From: an uncultured Muribaculaceae bacterium
GTDB taxonomy: Bacteria > Bacteroidota > Bacteroidia > Bacteroidales > Muribaculaceae
Reading direction: 5' to 3'
NCBI GenBank assembly: GCA_910577465.1
Contig: CAJTMM010000002.1
Coordinates: 47,509 to 111,508 of the forward strand
DNA length: 64,000 nt
This document shows, piece after piece, positions 18,085-26,268 of the stretch. The notes beneath the pieces were generated by a model. That model saw only the letters and a program-made list of their open reading frames with translations, searched no databases and had not been told where the DNA came from. A program made the position numbers and the translations under genes. The number at the start of each line of letters is the position of its first letter. The first letter of the stretch is position 1.

Positions 18085-20301
18085 ATGACATCTTCTCAAT
18101 TACAAATTATATTCAATAGGATTAAAAAAGCGCTTGCCGCCAATCATATTCAGATAGCCTTGTCTGAGTTGGAATCTATGTGCGAGGCATCGGATGTGGC
18201 GTGGGGCATACGTCGTGATGTGGGCAAACTGCGTGAGAGCTATGGATACTTAATGAAATATGCGTTGGATGGTGTCAATGACCCAATGCGTAATCAGGTG
18301 CTCGCGGATATACGTAGCGGTATAATGATGCAGGGTGCTTTGATAATACGCAATGCGGATATTGAGGAATCGTCCCGTCAATATTATAGCGTTTTAAGAT
18401 ACGAGCGTGCCAATTCTGAAACATCTATAGCGGATTTGTTGGTTAAGTACAGATCCGGCAATGCGAAAATGAGTTTGGCGATGCTTGGTGGCGTTTCGGA
18501 GCCTAAGGATGGGAATGGGAATAGCTTGGTTGTTGAGCAGGAGGGGTTGGCTCGCCGATTGTTTCAACTTATATGGGTGACTTACCCCTTGACGTCGGAC
18601 GATGAAGCAGCAATAGAACAGTCCTTAACTGATGATTCACTACCGTTACATTTTAAAGAACTGCTTGTATCGGCAATAATGCTTGGCGCAATTGAAAATT
18701 ATGATGAAAGGCGGTTTGTGTTGCTTGCCGGTGAGTATATGCGCGGAAATACCCACATTGAGATAAAGGCTTTGTGCGCCTTGCTCATAGCCATGTGGAT
18801 GCAACGCATGAACTTATCCGGAGCGCGTTTTAAGTCTATATTGGATTTGATGAAGGACCGTGATGGTTGGAAATCCGATTTGAAAATGGTGTTCATGCAA
18901 TTGGTGCGAACACGTGATACCGATAGGATTTCTCGTACTATGATGGAGAATGTGATACCCGAGATGATGAAATTACGTTCTGATATAACGGAGAAATTAG
19001 GGTCAGCTAAGGATCTGGAGGACTTAGCTTCACTTGAAGAGAATCCGGAATGGTCAGAGATGATGGAGAAATCGGGGGTGATGGATAAGCTTAAAGAGTT
19101 GAGCGAGATTCAAGCCGATGGCGGCGATGTGATGATGAGTACATTCTCACACCTGAAATCGTTCCCGTTTTTCAGCGATATAGCCAATTGGTTTTTACCA
19201 TTTTATCTGGAGCACAGCGCTGTGGTTTCAGCATTTGGCAGTCCCGGCAGTGATGTGGGTGAGGTGATTAGTGCTTCACCAATGATGTGTGACAGCGATA
19301 AATACTCGATAGTACTGTCGTTGGAGCGAATACCTAAGTCGGAGCGTCGCATGATGTTGGAGCAGTTCAAACTCCAAAATGTCAATATGGCTGAATTACG
19401 TAATTCTGAATTGAATCCGGCTTCGGTGTCTCGTGAAAATGTTGCCAATAAGTACATACAGGATTTATATCGGTTTTTCAAATTGTACCGTAGGAAAGGT
19501 GAATTCCGTAGTCCATTCGATAGCCCGGTAAACTTGGCTACGGTTGATTGTCTTTCATCAGATTTCGATGATACATCAATACTGACCCTTGTAGCGGAAT
19601 TTTATTTCAAGCATGGCTATTACCGTGATGCTCTTGATTTATTCATGTCAATAGCCGGTGCTGATGGCGGGTCGGCTCAGTTGTATCAGAAGATAGGGTA
19701 TTGCCTTCAGCAATCAGGTGATATTGCATCGGCTCTCGAATACTATTTGCGTGGTGAGCTTCTGGCTCCGGATAGCCAATGGACGCTCCGACGTATAGCC
19801 CAATGTTATAAGCTGACAGGAAATTCACAAAAGGCTTTGGAATATTATTCGCGGATTGCGGAAAAGAAACCAAATGACTTGAATATAGCCTACAATATAG
19901 GTAATTGTTATCTGGAGCTGGGAGATTACGAAGCAGCATTAAAGCATTACTTCAAGGTGGAGTTTCTGGATGAGAAATCGGATAAGGCTTTACGTCCTAT
20001 TGCATGGTGCCTGTTCCTTACCGGAGAGAGGGATAGAAGTGACAGGTACTATTCTCGGATATTATCAGATAAACCAAAGTTCACCGACTATCTTAATTAT
20101 GGTCATTTACTTATGACGATGGGTAAGTATAGGGAGGCTATTGAAAATTACCGTAAATATGTCGATTCGATAGCAGAAAATGCAAGCGAAGAGTTTGAAA
20201 ATGTAATGTCGGCTGATAGTAAATATATCAAGTCACAGGGTGTCGATGCCGTAATGCTCGATATAGTAATTGATTCGGTTCTGTCCGGGGCATTCATCTA
20301 A
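18085..20301 (+). CDS. Large tetratricopeptide-repeat protein
   Basis: A 738-residue protein without a signal peptide. The N-terminal 480 residues are mostly helical with no recognised domain. From about residue 505 to 695 there are roughly five TPR units, e.g. QLYQKIGYCLQQSGDIASAL, WTLRRIAQCYKLTGNSQKAL, IAYNIGNCYLELGDYEAALK and YGHLLMTMGKYREAIENY. TPR arrays mediate protein-protein contacts; the partner is unknown. The open frame continues upstream to 17680 but that part overlaps the opposite-strand methyltransferase; the -7 box at 18061-18068 favours the ATG at 18085 (18079 is also possible). It lies 24 bp before the M3 peptidase and is probably co-transcribed with it. Confidence 0.82.
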   Translation: MTSSQLQIIFNRIKKALAANHIQIALSELESMCEASDVAWGIRRDVGKLRESYGYLMKYALDGVNDPMRNQVLADIRSGIMMQGALIIRNADIEESSRQYYSVLRYERANSETSIADLLVKYRSGNAKMSLAMLGGVSEPKDGNGNSLVVEQEGLARRLFQLIWVTYPLTSDDEAAIEQSLTDDSLPLHFKELLVSAIMLGAIENYDERRFVLLAGEYMRGNTHIEIKALCALLIAMWMQRMNLSGARFKSILDLMKDRDGWKSDLKMVFMQLVRTRDTDRISRTMMENVIPEMMKLRSDITEKLGSAKDLEDLASLEENPEWSEMMEKSGVMDKLKELSEIQADGGDVMMSTFSHLKSFPFFSDIANWFLPFYLEHSAVVSAFGSPGSDVGEVISASPMMCDSDKYSIVLSLERIPKSERRMMLEQFKLQNVNMAELRNSELNPASVSRENVANKYIQDLYRFFKLYRRKGEFRSPFDSPVNLATVDCLSSDFDDTSILTLVAEFYFKHGYYRDALDLFMSIAGADGGSAQLYQKIGYCLQQSGDIASALEYYLRGELLAPDSQWTLRRIAQCYKLTGNSQKALEYYSRIAEKKPNDLNIAYNIGNCYLELGDYEAALKHYFKVEFLDEKSDKALRPIAWCLFLTGERDRSDRYYSRILSDKPKFTDYLNYGHLLMTMGKYREAIENYRKYVDSIAENASEEFENVMSADSKYIKSQGVDAVMLDIVIDSVLSGAFI

Positions 20302-20325
20302 AAGAAATAAACATAAAATATAGAT

Positions 20326-22458
20326 ATGAGAAAATTAACATTTGCGCTATTACTTATCATTACGTTTATGAGTCAAGCAGAAAATCCATTGTTCAGAAAA
20401 TTTGATACCGTTCATGGAACGGTGCCATTTGATAAAATTTCAGTAACCGACTATGAACCGGCAATAGACCGTGGCATTAAATTGGGATTGGAAGAGGTAG
20501 AAGCTATATGCAACAACAGGGCTTATCCTGATTTTGATAACACTATCGTGGCATTGGAAAACTCAGGTAAAGAGCTTGACCGTGTTTTGAATGTGTTCTA
20601 TCCATTGATGTCGGCATTGTCGGATGATGAGATGATGGCCATCTCAATGCGTGTTACGCCTAAGTTGAGTGACTATAGCACTGCCATATCCCTTAATTCT
20701 CGACTATGGGAGCGAATTAAACAAGTGTATGATAATCGGGCTAAATTCAATCTTGATGCTGAGGATAGCATGCTTCTGCAACGAACTTACGATAGTTTTG
20801 CCCGCAACGGAGCTTTGTTGCAAGGTGAAAATCGTGAAACTTACAGAAAGCTCAGTTCTGAGTTAAGTGAACTCACCACCATATTCGGACAGAACGTGCT
20901 TAAAGAGATGAATACATACGAAATATGGCTGGAGAAAAAAGATTTGACCGGACTTCCGGAGGGAGTGGTTGAAGCTGCTGCCTTTGCCGCACGCCAGAAG
21001 GGTAAAGATGGTGAATACCTGTTTACACTTGCCCAACCTACCTATATGGCGTTCATGAAATATTCAGACCGCAGGGACTTGCGTGAGAAGATGTATCGAT
21101 TATACATGGGCAGGAACCTTAAAGGTGAGTATTCAAATGTGGAGGTGATGAAACGCATTGCTGATGTACGTCGTCAGATTGCCAATTTACTTGGCTATAA
21201 GACTTATGCTGATTACGCTCTGAAGAATACTATGGCAGAGACTCCTGATAACGTATATAATCTGTTGAATCAATTGCGTGATGCGTATCGTCCGGCACAG
21301 CAGGCGGAGTTTAAGGAGATTATTGATTTCGCATCTAATGACGATAGCCAGCCTATATCCGATTTGAAGCCTTGGGACTATAGTTACTATGCCAATAAGT
21401 TAAAGCAGGCAAAATATGATTATGATGAGGAGGCTTTACGTCCTTACTTCGAGCTTAACAATGTGATACAAGGCGTATTTGGTCTTGCGACTAAATTGTA
21501 TGGACTAACGTTTGTGGAAAATAGCGATATCCCGGCGTATCATCCCGAGGTTAAGGCATTTGAGGTAAAAGATAAAGATGGTTCATATCTTGGGGTTATA
21601 TACACTGACTTCTTCCCTCGTGACAGCAAGCGCCCCGGGGCTTGGATGACAGATTTCAAACCTCAGTATATCGATGCAGAGGGACATAATTCGCGCCCGC
21701 ATGTGTCGATAGTGATGAATTTTACTAAACCGACCGAGACGAAGCCGTCGTTGCTGACACCCTATGAGGTTGAAACATTCCTGCATGAGTTTGGACATGC
21801 TTTACATGGTCTTCTTGCCGATACTAAATATGCATCACTTTCAGGAACAAATGTATATCGTGATTTTGTGGAACTTCCGTCTCAGTTCAATGAAAACTAT
21901 CTTACGCAAAAAGAATTCCTGGATGGTTTTGCACGCCATTATCAGACGGATAAGCCTATTCCACAGAATCTTGTGGATAAAATTATAGAGTCGTCGCAAT
22001 TTGGGGCTGCATATCAGTGTATGCGTCAATTGAATTTCGGATTGGTGGATATGGCATGGCATTCGATTGAAAAGCCTGTTGATGATGCAGTGGCATTTGA
22101 GGTTGAAGCAGGCAAATCCGTTGAGATGTTTGACCCGGTTGAAGGTACATTGATGTCACCGCAGTTCAGCCACATTTTCAGTGGAGGTTATGCTGCCGGA
22201 TATTATAGTTACAAGTGGGCTGAGGTCCTTGATGCGGATGCTTTTGCCAAATTTATTGAAAACGGAATCTTTGATCAGAAAAGTGCTGATGATTTCCGTA
22301 TGAATGTGCTTATGAAAGGCGGAACTGAACATCCGGCTGTGTTGTATAAGAGATTCCGTGGACAAGATCCGACCATTGATGCGTTGTTGGTTCGCGACGG
22401 GATAAAGAAGCCTGTTGGCAATACGATTCCTCAGGATTTGCCTTCGCGTAAAGATTGA
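20326..22458 (+). CDS. dcp: M3 family zinc metallopeptidase (peptidyl-dipeptidase Dcp-like)
   Basis: Cleaves oligopeptides, typically releasing dipeptides from the C-terminus. 710 residues, the normal length for Dcp/oligopeptidase A. The zinc site HEFGH is at residues 487-491 in the longer motif LHEFGHALHGLLAD, and the third ligand is expected in the ELPSQFNENYL region about 25 residues later. The substrate-closing segment FSHIFSGGYAAGYYSYKWAE is complete. A signal peptide (residues 1-18, ending MSQA) suggests a periplasmic enzyme. It follows the TPR gene by 24 bp and ends at a strong terminator (22482-22520). Confidence 0.94.
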   Translation: MRKLTFALLLIITFMSQAENPLFRKFDTVHGTVPFDKISVTDYEPAIDRGIKLGLEEVEAICNNRAYPDFDNTIVALENSGKELDRVLNVFYPLMSALSDDEMMAISMRVTPKLSDYSTAISLNSRLWERIKQVYDNRAKFNLDAEDSMLLQRTYDSFARNGALLQGENRETYRKLSSELSELTTIFGQNVLKEMNTYEIWLEKKDLTGLPEGVVEAAAFAARQKGKDGEYLFTLAQPTYMAFMKYSDRRDLREKMYRLYMGRNLKGEYSNVEVMKRIADVRRQIANLLGYKTYADYALKNTMAETPDNVYNLLNQLRDAYRPAQQAEFKEIIDFASNDDSQPISDLKPWDYSYYANKLKQAKYDYDEEALRPYFELNNVIQGVFGLATKLYGLTFVENSDIPAYHPEVKAFEVKDKDGSYLGVIYTDFFPRDSKRPGAWMTDFKPQYIDAEGHNSRPHVSIVMNFTKPTETKPSLLTPYEVETFLHEFGHALHGLLADTKYASLSGTNVYRDFVELPSQFNENYLTQKEFLDGFARHYQTDKPIPQNLVDKIIESSQFGAAYQCMRQLNFGLVDMAWHSIEKPVDDAVAFEVEAGKSVEMFDPVEGTLMSPQFSHIFSGGYAAGYYSYKWAEVLDADAFAKFIENGIFDQKSADDFRMNVLMKGGTEHPAVLYKRFRGQDPTIDALLVRDGIKKPVGNTIPQDLPSRKD

Positions 22459-22481
22459 TGAATTTAGTAACAAGTGATATT

Positions 22482-22520
22482 GAAAAAACGCATCGGCATT
22501 AATCGCAGATGCGTTTTTTC
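22482..22520 (+). terminator. Intrinsic terminator after the M3 peptidase gene
   Basis: A 13-bp perfect stem GAAAAAACGCATC/GATGCGTTTTTTC (22482-22494, 22508-22520) with the T run contained in the right arm. It would also work on the opposite strand. Confidence 0.88.
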
Positions 22521-22540
22521 GTGTTATGAAATAAATATGT

Positions 22541-22548
22541 TATTTTTG
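22541..22548 (+). promoter_or_regulatory. -7 element of the HipA-like/DUF3037 pair
   Basis: TATTTTTG fits the -7 consensus and lies 15 bp before the ATG at 22564, implying a short leader. A -33 element is not obvious. Confidence 0.5.
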
Positions 22549-22563
22549 TAGATATTGCAGAAT

Positions 22564-23352
22564 ATGGATATACGACGACAATCGGTGGTACGCTATATCA
22601 CCCCATTGAGAGAGGGTGGCTCGTTGCCCGCATTAGTTGAGGCTGATGACGGATTTGATTATGTGCTTAAATTTAGGGGTGCGGGGCATGGCAAGAAGGC
22701 GCTGATTGCGGAATTTATAGGTGGAGAGGTTGCCAGACGGCTTGGATTCAAGGTTCCGGAACTTGTGTTTCTGGATGTGGATGCGCGATTTGGCATCACC
22801 GAGCCTGATGAGGAAATCCAAGACTTGCTGAGAGCCAGTCACGGGTTGAATATCGGTATGCATTTTCTGTCCGGCGCGTTGACTCTCGATCCCTATATCA
22901 ATCCGGTGGATGCGCTTACCGCGTCCCGGATTGTGTGGCTTGATGCGTTTCTTACTAATGTTGATCGCACTGCAATGAATACCAATATGCTTTTGTGGCA
23001 TGGTAATGAGGTTTGGCTTATTGATCATGGAGCGTCATTGTATTTTCATCATTCGTGGCGTAACGCCGATACTGCTCCGTTAGATAGGTTTAGCTTTATT
23101 AAGCGTCATGCATTACTGCATAAGGCATCGCGTTTGGAAGAGGTGGATTGTGATTTTAAATGTAGAATCACAAATGGTGATTTTATGGAGATAACAGATG
23201 CTATACCTACTGAATGGTTGGAATGGGAAGATGAGGGTATTACGGCTGAAGAAATACGCGCCGTATATCTGCGTTATCTTTGCCAGCGGTTAGAAAATTC
23301 AAATATATTTGTAAACGAAGCTATAAATGTGCGTAGGGAATCTCTTATATGA
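22564..23352 (+). CDS. Compact HipA-like kinase
   Basis: A 262-residue protein of the HipA family kinase group, which lacks the N-terminal subdomain of full-length HipA (about 440 residues). The kinase residues are preserved: a glycine/lysine strand with YVLKFRG (K36, ATP contact), a catalytic loop NVDRTAMNTN (D134 and N139, the D-x4-N pattern) and the metal-binding Asp in WLIDHG (D154). HipA enzymes phosphorylate proteins such as glutamyl-tRNA synthetase; the target here is unknown. There is no HipB-like DNA-binding partner. Instead the gene overlaps a DUF3037 gene by 26 bp. The TTG at 22555 would add three residues; the ATG at 22564 is preferred. It could be a stress kinase, a toxin or a defence protein; nothing in the sequence decides. 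Confidence 0.85.
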   Translation: MDIRRQSVVRYITPLREGGSLPALVEADDGFDYVLKFRGAGHGKKALIAEFIGGEVARRLGFKVPELVFLDVDARFGITEPDEEIQDLLRASHGLNIGMHFLSGALTLDPYINPVDALTASRIVWLDAFLTNVDRTAMNTNMLLWHGNEVWLIDHGASLYFHHSWRNADTAPLDRFSFIKRHALLHKASRLEEVDCDFKCRITNGDFMEITDAIPTEWLEWEDEGITAEEIRAVYLRYLCQRLENSNIFVNEAINVRRESLI

Positions 23353-23713
23353 ATATGCGGTAATCCGTTTTGTACCCCGCATAGAGCGTGAGGAGTTTAT
23401 AAACGTTGGATTGCTTATGATGTGCAAGCGCATGAAATGGATACGTGCGCAGTTGCATGTGCCTGAAAATAAAATGGCGGTGTTTGTCTCGGAAATAACA
23501 CCGGAAAATCTGCATAATCAGCTGGAGCAGTTTCGTTGCATTACAAATGGCGATTGCAAAGCCGGTCCTATAGCTACGCTTTCCGTGGAAGAACGCTTCC
23601 GTTGGCTTTCTGCTGTGAGAAGTTCGTGCGTGCAGACTTCACGTCCTCATCCCGGATTGACCGACGACTTGGATATGACATTCGATAGATTATTCTCTGA
23701 ACTTGTTATGTGA
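23327..23713 (+). CDS. DUF3037 family protein
   Basis: A 128-residue protein with the family hallmarks YEYAVIRFVPRIEREEFINV and GLLMMCKRM near the N-terminus, and a C-terminal ending LTDDLDMTFDRLFSELVM. The function of DUF3037 is not established. The gene starts inside the 3' end of the HipA-like kinase gene (26-bp overlap, different frame), so the two are translationally coupled. This kinase/DUF3037 pairing recurs in other bacteria, so DUF3037 is a good candidate for a partner, regulator or substrate of the kinase. That role is inference. Confidence 0.88.
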   Translation: MCVGNLLYEYAVIRFVPRIEREEFINVGLLMMCKRMKWIRAQLHVPENKMAVFVSEITPENLHNQLEQFRCITNGDCKAGPIATLSVEERFRWLSAVRSSCVQTSRPHPGLTDDLDMTFDRLFSELVM

Positions 23714-23816
23714 AATTTGCCGAGGTTTGTAATGTGTTGGCGTGTCATGTGGCAAAGATTTCATCCTACCATTTTGCAATTAGTCCCCAACTCAATTAAC
23801 GGATTAACATGGGAAT

Positions 23817-23849
23817 AAAAATCCCGGGACACCATTGGAGTCCCGGGAT
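23817..23849 (-). terminator. Intrinsic terminator after rpmE2
   Basis: A 10-bp perfect stem ATCCCGGGAC/GTCCCGGGAT (23821-23830, 23840-23849) followed on the minus strand by TTTTT. It lies 27 bp after the rpmE2 stop. Confidence 0.9.
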
Positions 23850-23875
23850 GCGTTTATATTTGAAGCGCGTTAGCT

Positions 23876-24130
23876 TTATTTTTTCTTGCGGTTTCCGTAA
23901 CGGCTCATGAACTTATCCACACGACCTGCGGTATCGACAAGCTTCTGCTTACCGGTGAAGAAGGGGTGTGAAGAACTGGTGATTTCAAGCTTCACGAGGG
24001 GATAAGTTACACCATCCACTTCGATTGTTTCTTTCGTGGCAATTGTAGAACGAGTGATGAAGATTTCTTCATTTGACATATCTTTGAATACAACTTCACG
24101 ATAGTTGGAAGGATGAATCTCTTTTTTCAT
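23876..24130 (-). CDS. rpmE2: Ribosomal protein bL31, type B
   Basis: An 84-residue large-subunit ribosomal protein. MKKEIHPSNYREVVFKDMSN and the SSHPFFTGKQKLVDTAGRVD core are typical. There is no C-x-x-C zinc motif, which makes it the zinc-independent type B form; in many bacteria this is the only L31 or the one used under zinc limitation. It stands alone between its own promoter (24206-24236) and terminator (23817-23849), with a leader of about 70 nt. Confidence 0.97.
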   Translation of the reverse strand: MKKEIHPSNYREVVFKDMSNEEIFITRSTIATKETIEVDGVTYPLVKLEITSSSHPFFTGKQKLVDTAGRVDKFMSRYGNRKKK

Positions 24131-24205
24131 TGTAATATAAGTAATCTTTTGTTAATCAAAGTGTTTATGAATTACGCTGGTAGGGCGATAATCTGTAATG
24201 GCTTG

Positions 24206-24236
24206 CAAAATTAGCTATTATTATTTAATTTACAAA
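24206..24236 (-). promoter_or_regulatory. Promoter of rpmE2
   Basis: Minus strand -33 TTTG (24233-24236), 19-bp spacer, -7 TAATTTTG (24206-24213). The predicted transcript start is near 24199. Confidence 0.65.
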
Positions 24237-24281
24237 ACTTTAGCTTGTTTTTTTGCTATGCACAGTGAAATCAACTTCCTA

Positions 24282-26162
24282 TCAGTCGGCAAATTCGATA
24301 AGTGGAGCATCGGTTCCTACGATATCATCGGGCTTTACAAATACGCGTTTTACAACCGCATCCTTTTCCGCAGTGACATCGTTCTCCATTTTCATTGCCT
24401 CATATACCAACAGTACATCACCGGCTTTTACAGCCTGACCAGCTTTCACGTTAACTTGGATAACGCGTCCGCCCATAGGTGCAGAGAGGACTTCTCCGGT
24501 AATGGGTTCTTCCGGTTCTTTTGCCGCTTCAACAGCCTTTGCCGCTTCGGCCTGCTTATCGAGTTTTGTCTGGTATTCTTCTGTGCGGCGGCGACGTAAG
24601 AAGCCGTTTGCTACAGAGGGGAGAAGTTCAAGCAACAGGTATTCCTCATCATTTGATGCCAATGATACACCACCGAGGTCATCAAGTTTGGGATTTTCAG
24701 GCTTGCGATACGAATTTACGTCATAAGGACGTTCTTCAGGGCTACCGGTTATCTGGGCACGGAATTCAGGGTTGATAGCTACGGGTGTGTGTCCGTACTC
24801 GCCCTTAATCAATGAAATGAACTGATTGGATGCGTTGGAGTAATCGGGGTTGCCTTTTTTGCGGTCCAAAGCAAGACTTACTGCCTGGCTGCCTACAATC
24901 TGGCTGGTGGGTGTTACCAATGGAACCAAGCCGGCATCGCGGCGTACTTTCGGTATCAAGCGCATTGCGTCATCGAGAAGGTCTGATGCCTGGAGAGCCT
25001 TGAGCTGGGCCACCATGTTGGAGTACATACCGCCAGGAACTTCCGCATTCTTAACGAGTTCGTTGGGCTTGGGGAAGCCGAAGTATTCTTCGATAGAGTG
25101 ACAAGCGGCGAGCAATCCTTCTTCATCGTTTGCCTTGGCGCATTCGATAGCTTTGTCGAACAGAGCTGAGATATGTGCTGGTAACTCGTCGGTGAGGGGA
25201 TTGAATTCGATAGGCATAGTCTTAACCAGGTCAAACTCGGCAAGGTCCTTACGTGCGTTGAGGAGTTCGTTGCGGATTTTGCCCACAGCTTCCATGTTGA
25301 CGTCAACTTCTATACCCATACGGTTGGCAAATACGTATATGAGTTCCAATGCAGGTGCAGCCGAACCGCCACCGAACCACCAGATGTTGGTGTCAAGAAT
25401 GTCAACACCATGAAGCATGGCCATCACTGAGGATGCAAGACCATATCCGGGAGTACAGTGGGTGTGGAAGTCAATGTCGACTTTTATTTCGCGTTTCAAC
25501 CGGGAGATAATAGATGCGGCACGAAGCGGATTGACCAATCCTGCCATATCCTTAAGAGTGATTATTTTTGCACCGAGCGCTTCCATAGCCTTGGCTTTCT
25601 CTACGAAGTATTCGTCAGTGAAAATCTTTTCAGGTGCGGAGGGTTTGCTGCCAAATATTGATTTCAGTTTAGCTGCAAAACCGGTAGGCGCGGGCTGCTC
25701 CTCTTTGGGATCGACGGTATAACATACAGCACCGTCGGCGATACCTCCCATTTCATTGATAAGGCGTATGGATTCCTTGATGTTGTCAATATCATTGAGC
25801 GCATCAAAAATACGCATTACATTAAGACCATTTTTAATAGCTTCTTTATAGAATCCTTCAAGGACGCTGTTGGGGTAGGGGACGTAGCCGAACAGGTTGC
25901 GGCCACGCGAAAGGGCTGATAGAAGCGATTTGCCTTTCATGGCTTCGCTCGCCTTGCGTAAACGGTTCCAAGGAGATTCGTCAAGGTAGCGCATTACCGA
26001 GTCAGGGATTGCTCCACCCCATACTTCCATTATATAAAATCCGGCATTCTCATACAAGGGGAGAAGGCGGTCGATAGTGGCTTGACTCATGCGGGTCGCA
26101 AACAATGACTGCTGTCCGTCGCGCATAGTCAAATCTCTGATTTTCAATTTACGAGTTTCCAT
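24282..26162 (-). CDS. Biotin-dependent carboxyltransferase (oxaloacetate decarboxylase alpha / pyruvate carboxylase B type)
   Basis: 626 residues in three parts. A TIM-barrel carboxyltransferase (about 1-280) has the metal site in LTMRDGQQS and FHTHCTPG. A conserved PYC/OADA helical domain spans about 290-475, including PGGMYSNMVAQLKAL. A C-terminal biotinyl domain (about 555-625) carries the biotin Lys in YEAMKMENDV (K591). It moves carboxyl groups between biotin and oxaloacetate/pyruvate. No oadB, oadG or biotin carboxylase gene lies nearby, so whether it works in a sodium-pumping decarboxylase or as pyruvate carboxylase subunit B cannot be decided. An Ala/Glu-rich linker (about 530-550) precedes the biotinyl domain. 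Confidence 0.92.
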   Translation of the reverse strand: METRKLKIRDLTMRDGQQSLFATRMSQATIDRLLPLYENAGFYIMEVWGGAIPDSVMRYLDESPWNRLRKASEAMKGKSLLSALSRGRNLFGYVPYPNSVLEGFYKEAIKNGLNVMRIFDALNDIDNIKESIRLINEMGGIADGAVCYTVDPKEEQPAPTGFAAKLKSIFGSKPSAPEKIFTDEYFVEKAKAMEALGAKIITLKDMAGLVNPLRAASIISRLKREIKVDIDFHTHCTPGYGLASSVMAMLHGVDILDTNIWWFGGGSAAPALELIYVFANRMGIEVDVNMEAVGKIRNELLNARKDLAEFDLVKTMPIEFNPLTDELPAHISALFDKAIECAKANDEEGLLAACHSIEEYFGFPKPNELVKNAEVPGGMYSNMVAQLKALQASDLLDDAMRLIPKVRRDAGLVPLVTPTSQIVGSQAVSLALDRKKGNPDYSNASNQFISLIKGEYGHTPVAINPEFRAQITGSPEERPYDVNSYRKPENPKLDDLGGVSLASNDEEYLLLELLPSVANGFLRRRRTEEYQTKLDKQAEAAKAVEAAKEPEEPITGEVLSAPMGGRVIQVNVKAGQAVKAGDVLLVYEAMKMENDVTAEKDAVVKRVFVKPDDIVGTDAPLIEFAD

Positions 26163-26199
26163 AAATATAATGTTTTGGATTTCTTATTCCATGTTAAAA

Positions 26200-26236
26200 T
26201 AAACAATGGTGCAAAATTAATCAATTTTGCACCATT
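26200..26236 (-). terminator. Intrinsic terminator after lon
   Basis: A 14-bp perfect stem AATGGTGCAAAATT/AATTTTGCACCATT (26205-26218, 26223-26236) with a 4-nt loop, 33 bp past the lon stop, followed on the minus strand by a short T-rich stretch. Confidence 0.8.
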
Positions 26237-26268
26237 TATGGAAATATTTCTTTAATTTTTTATGGTTG

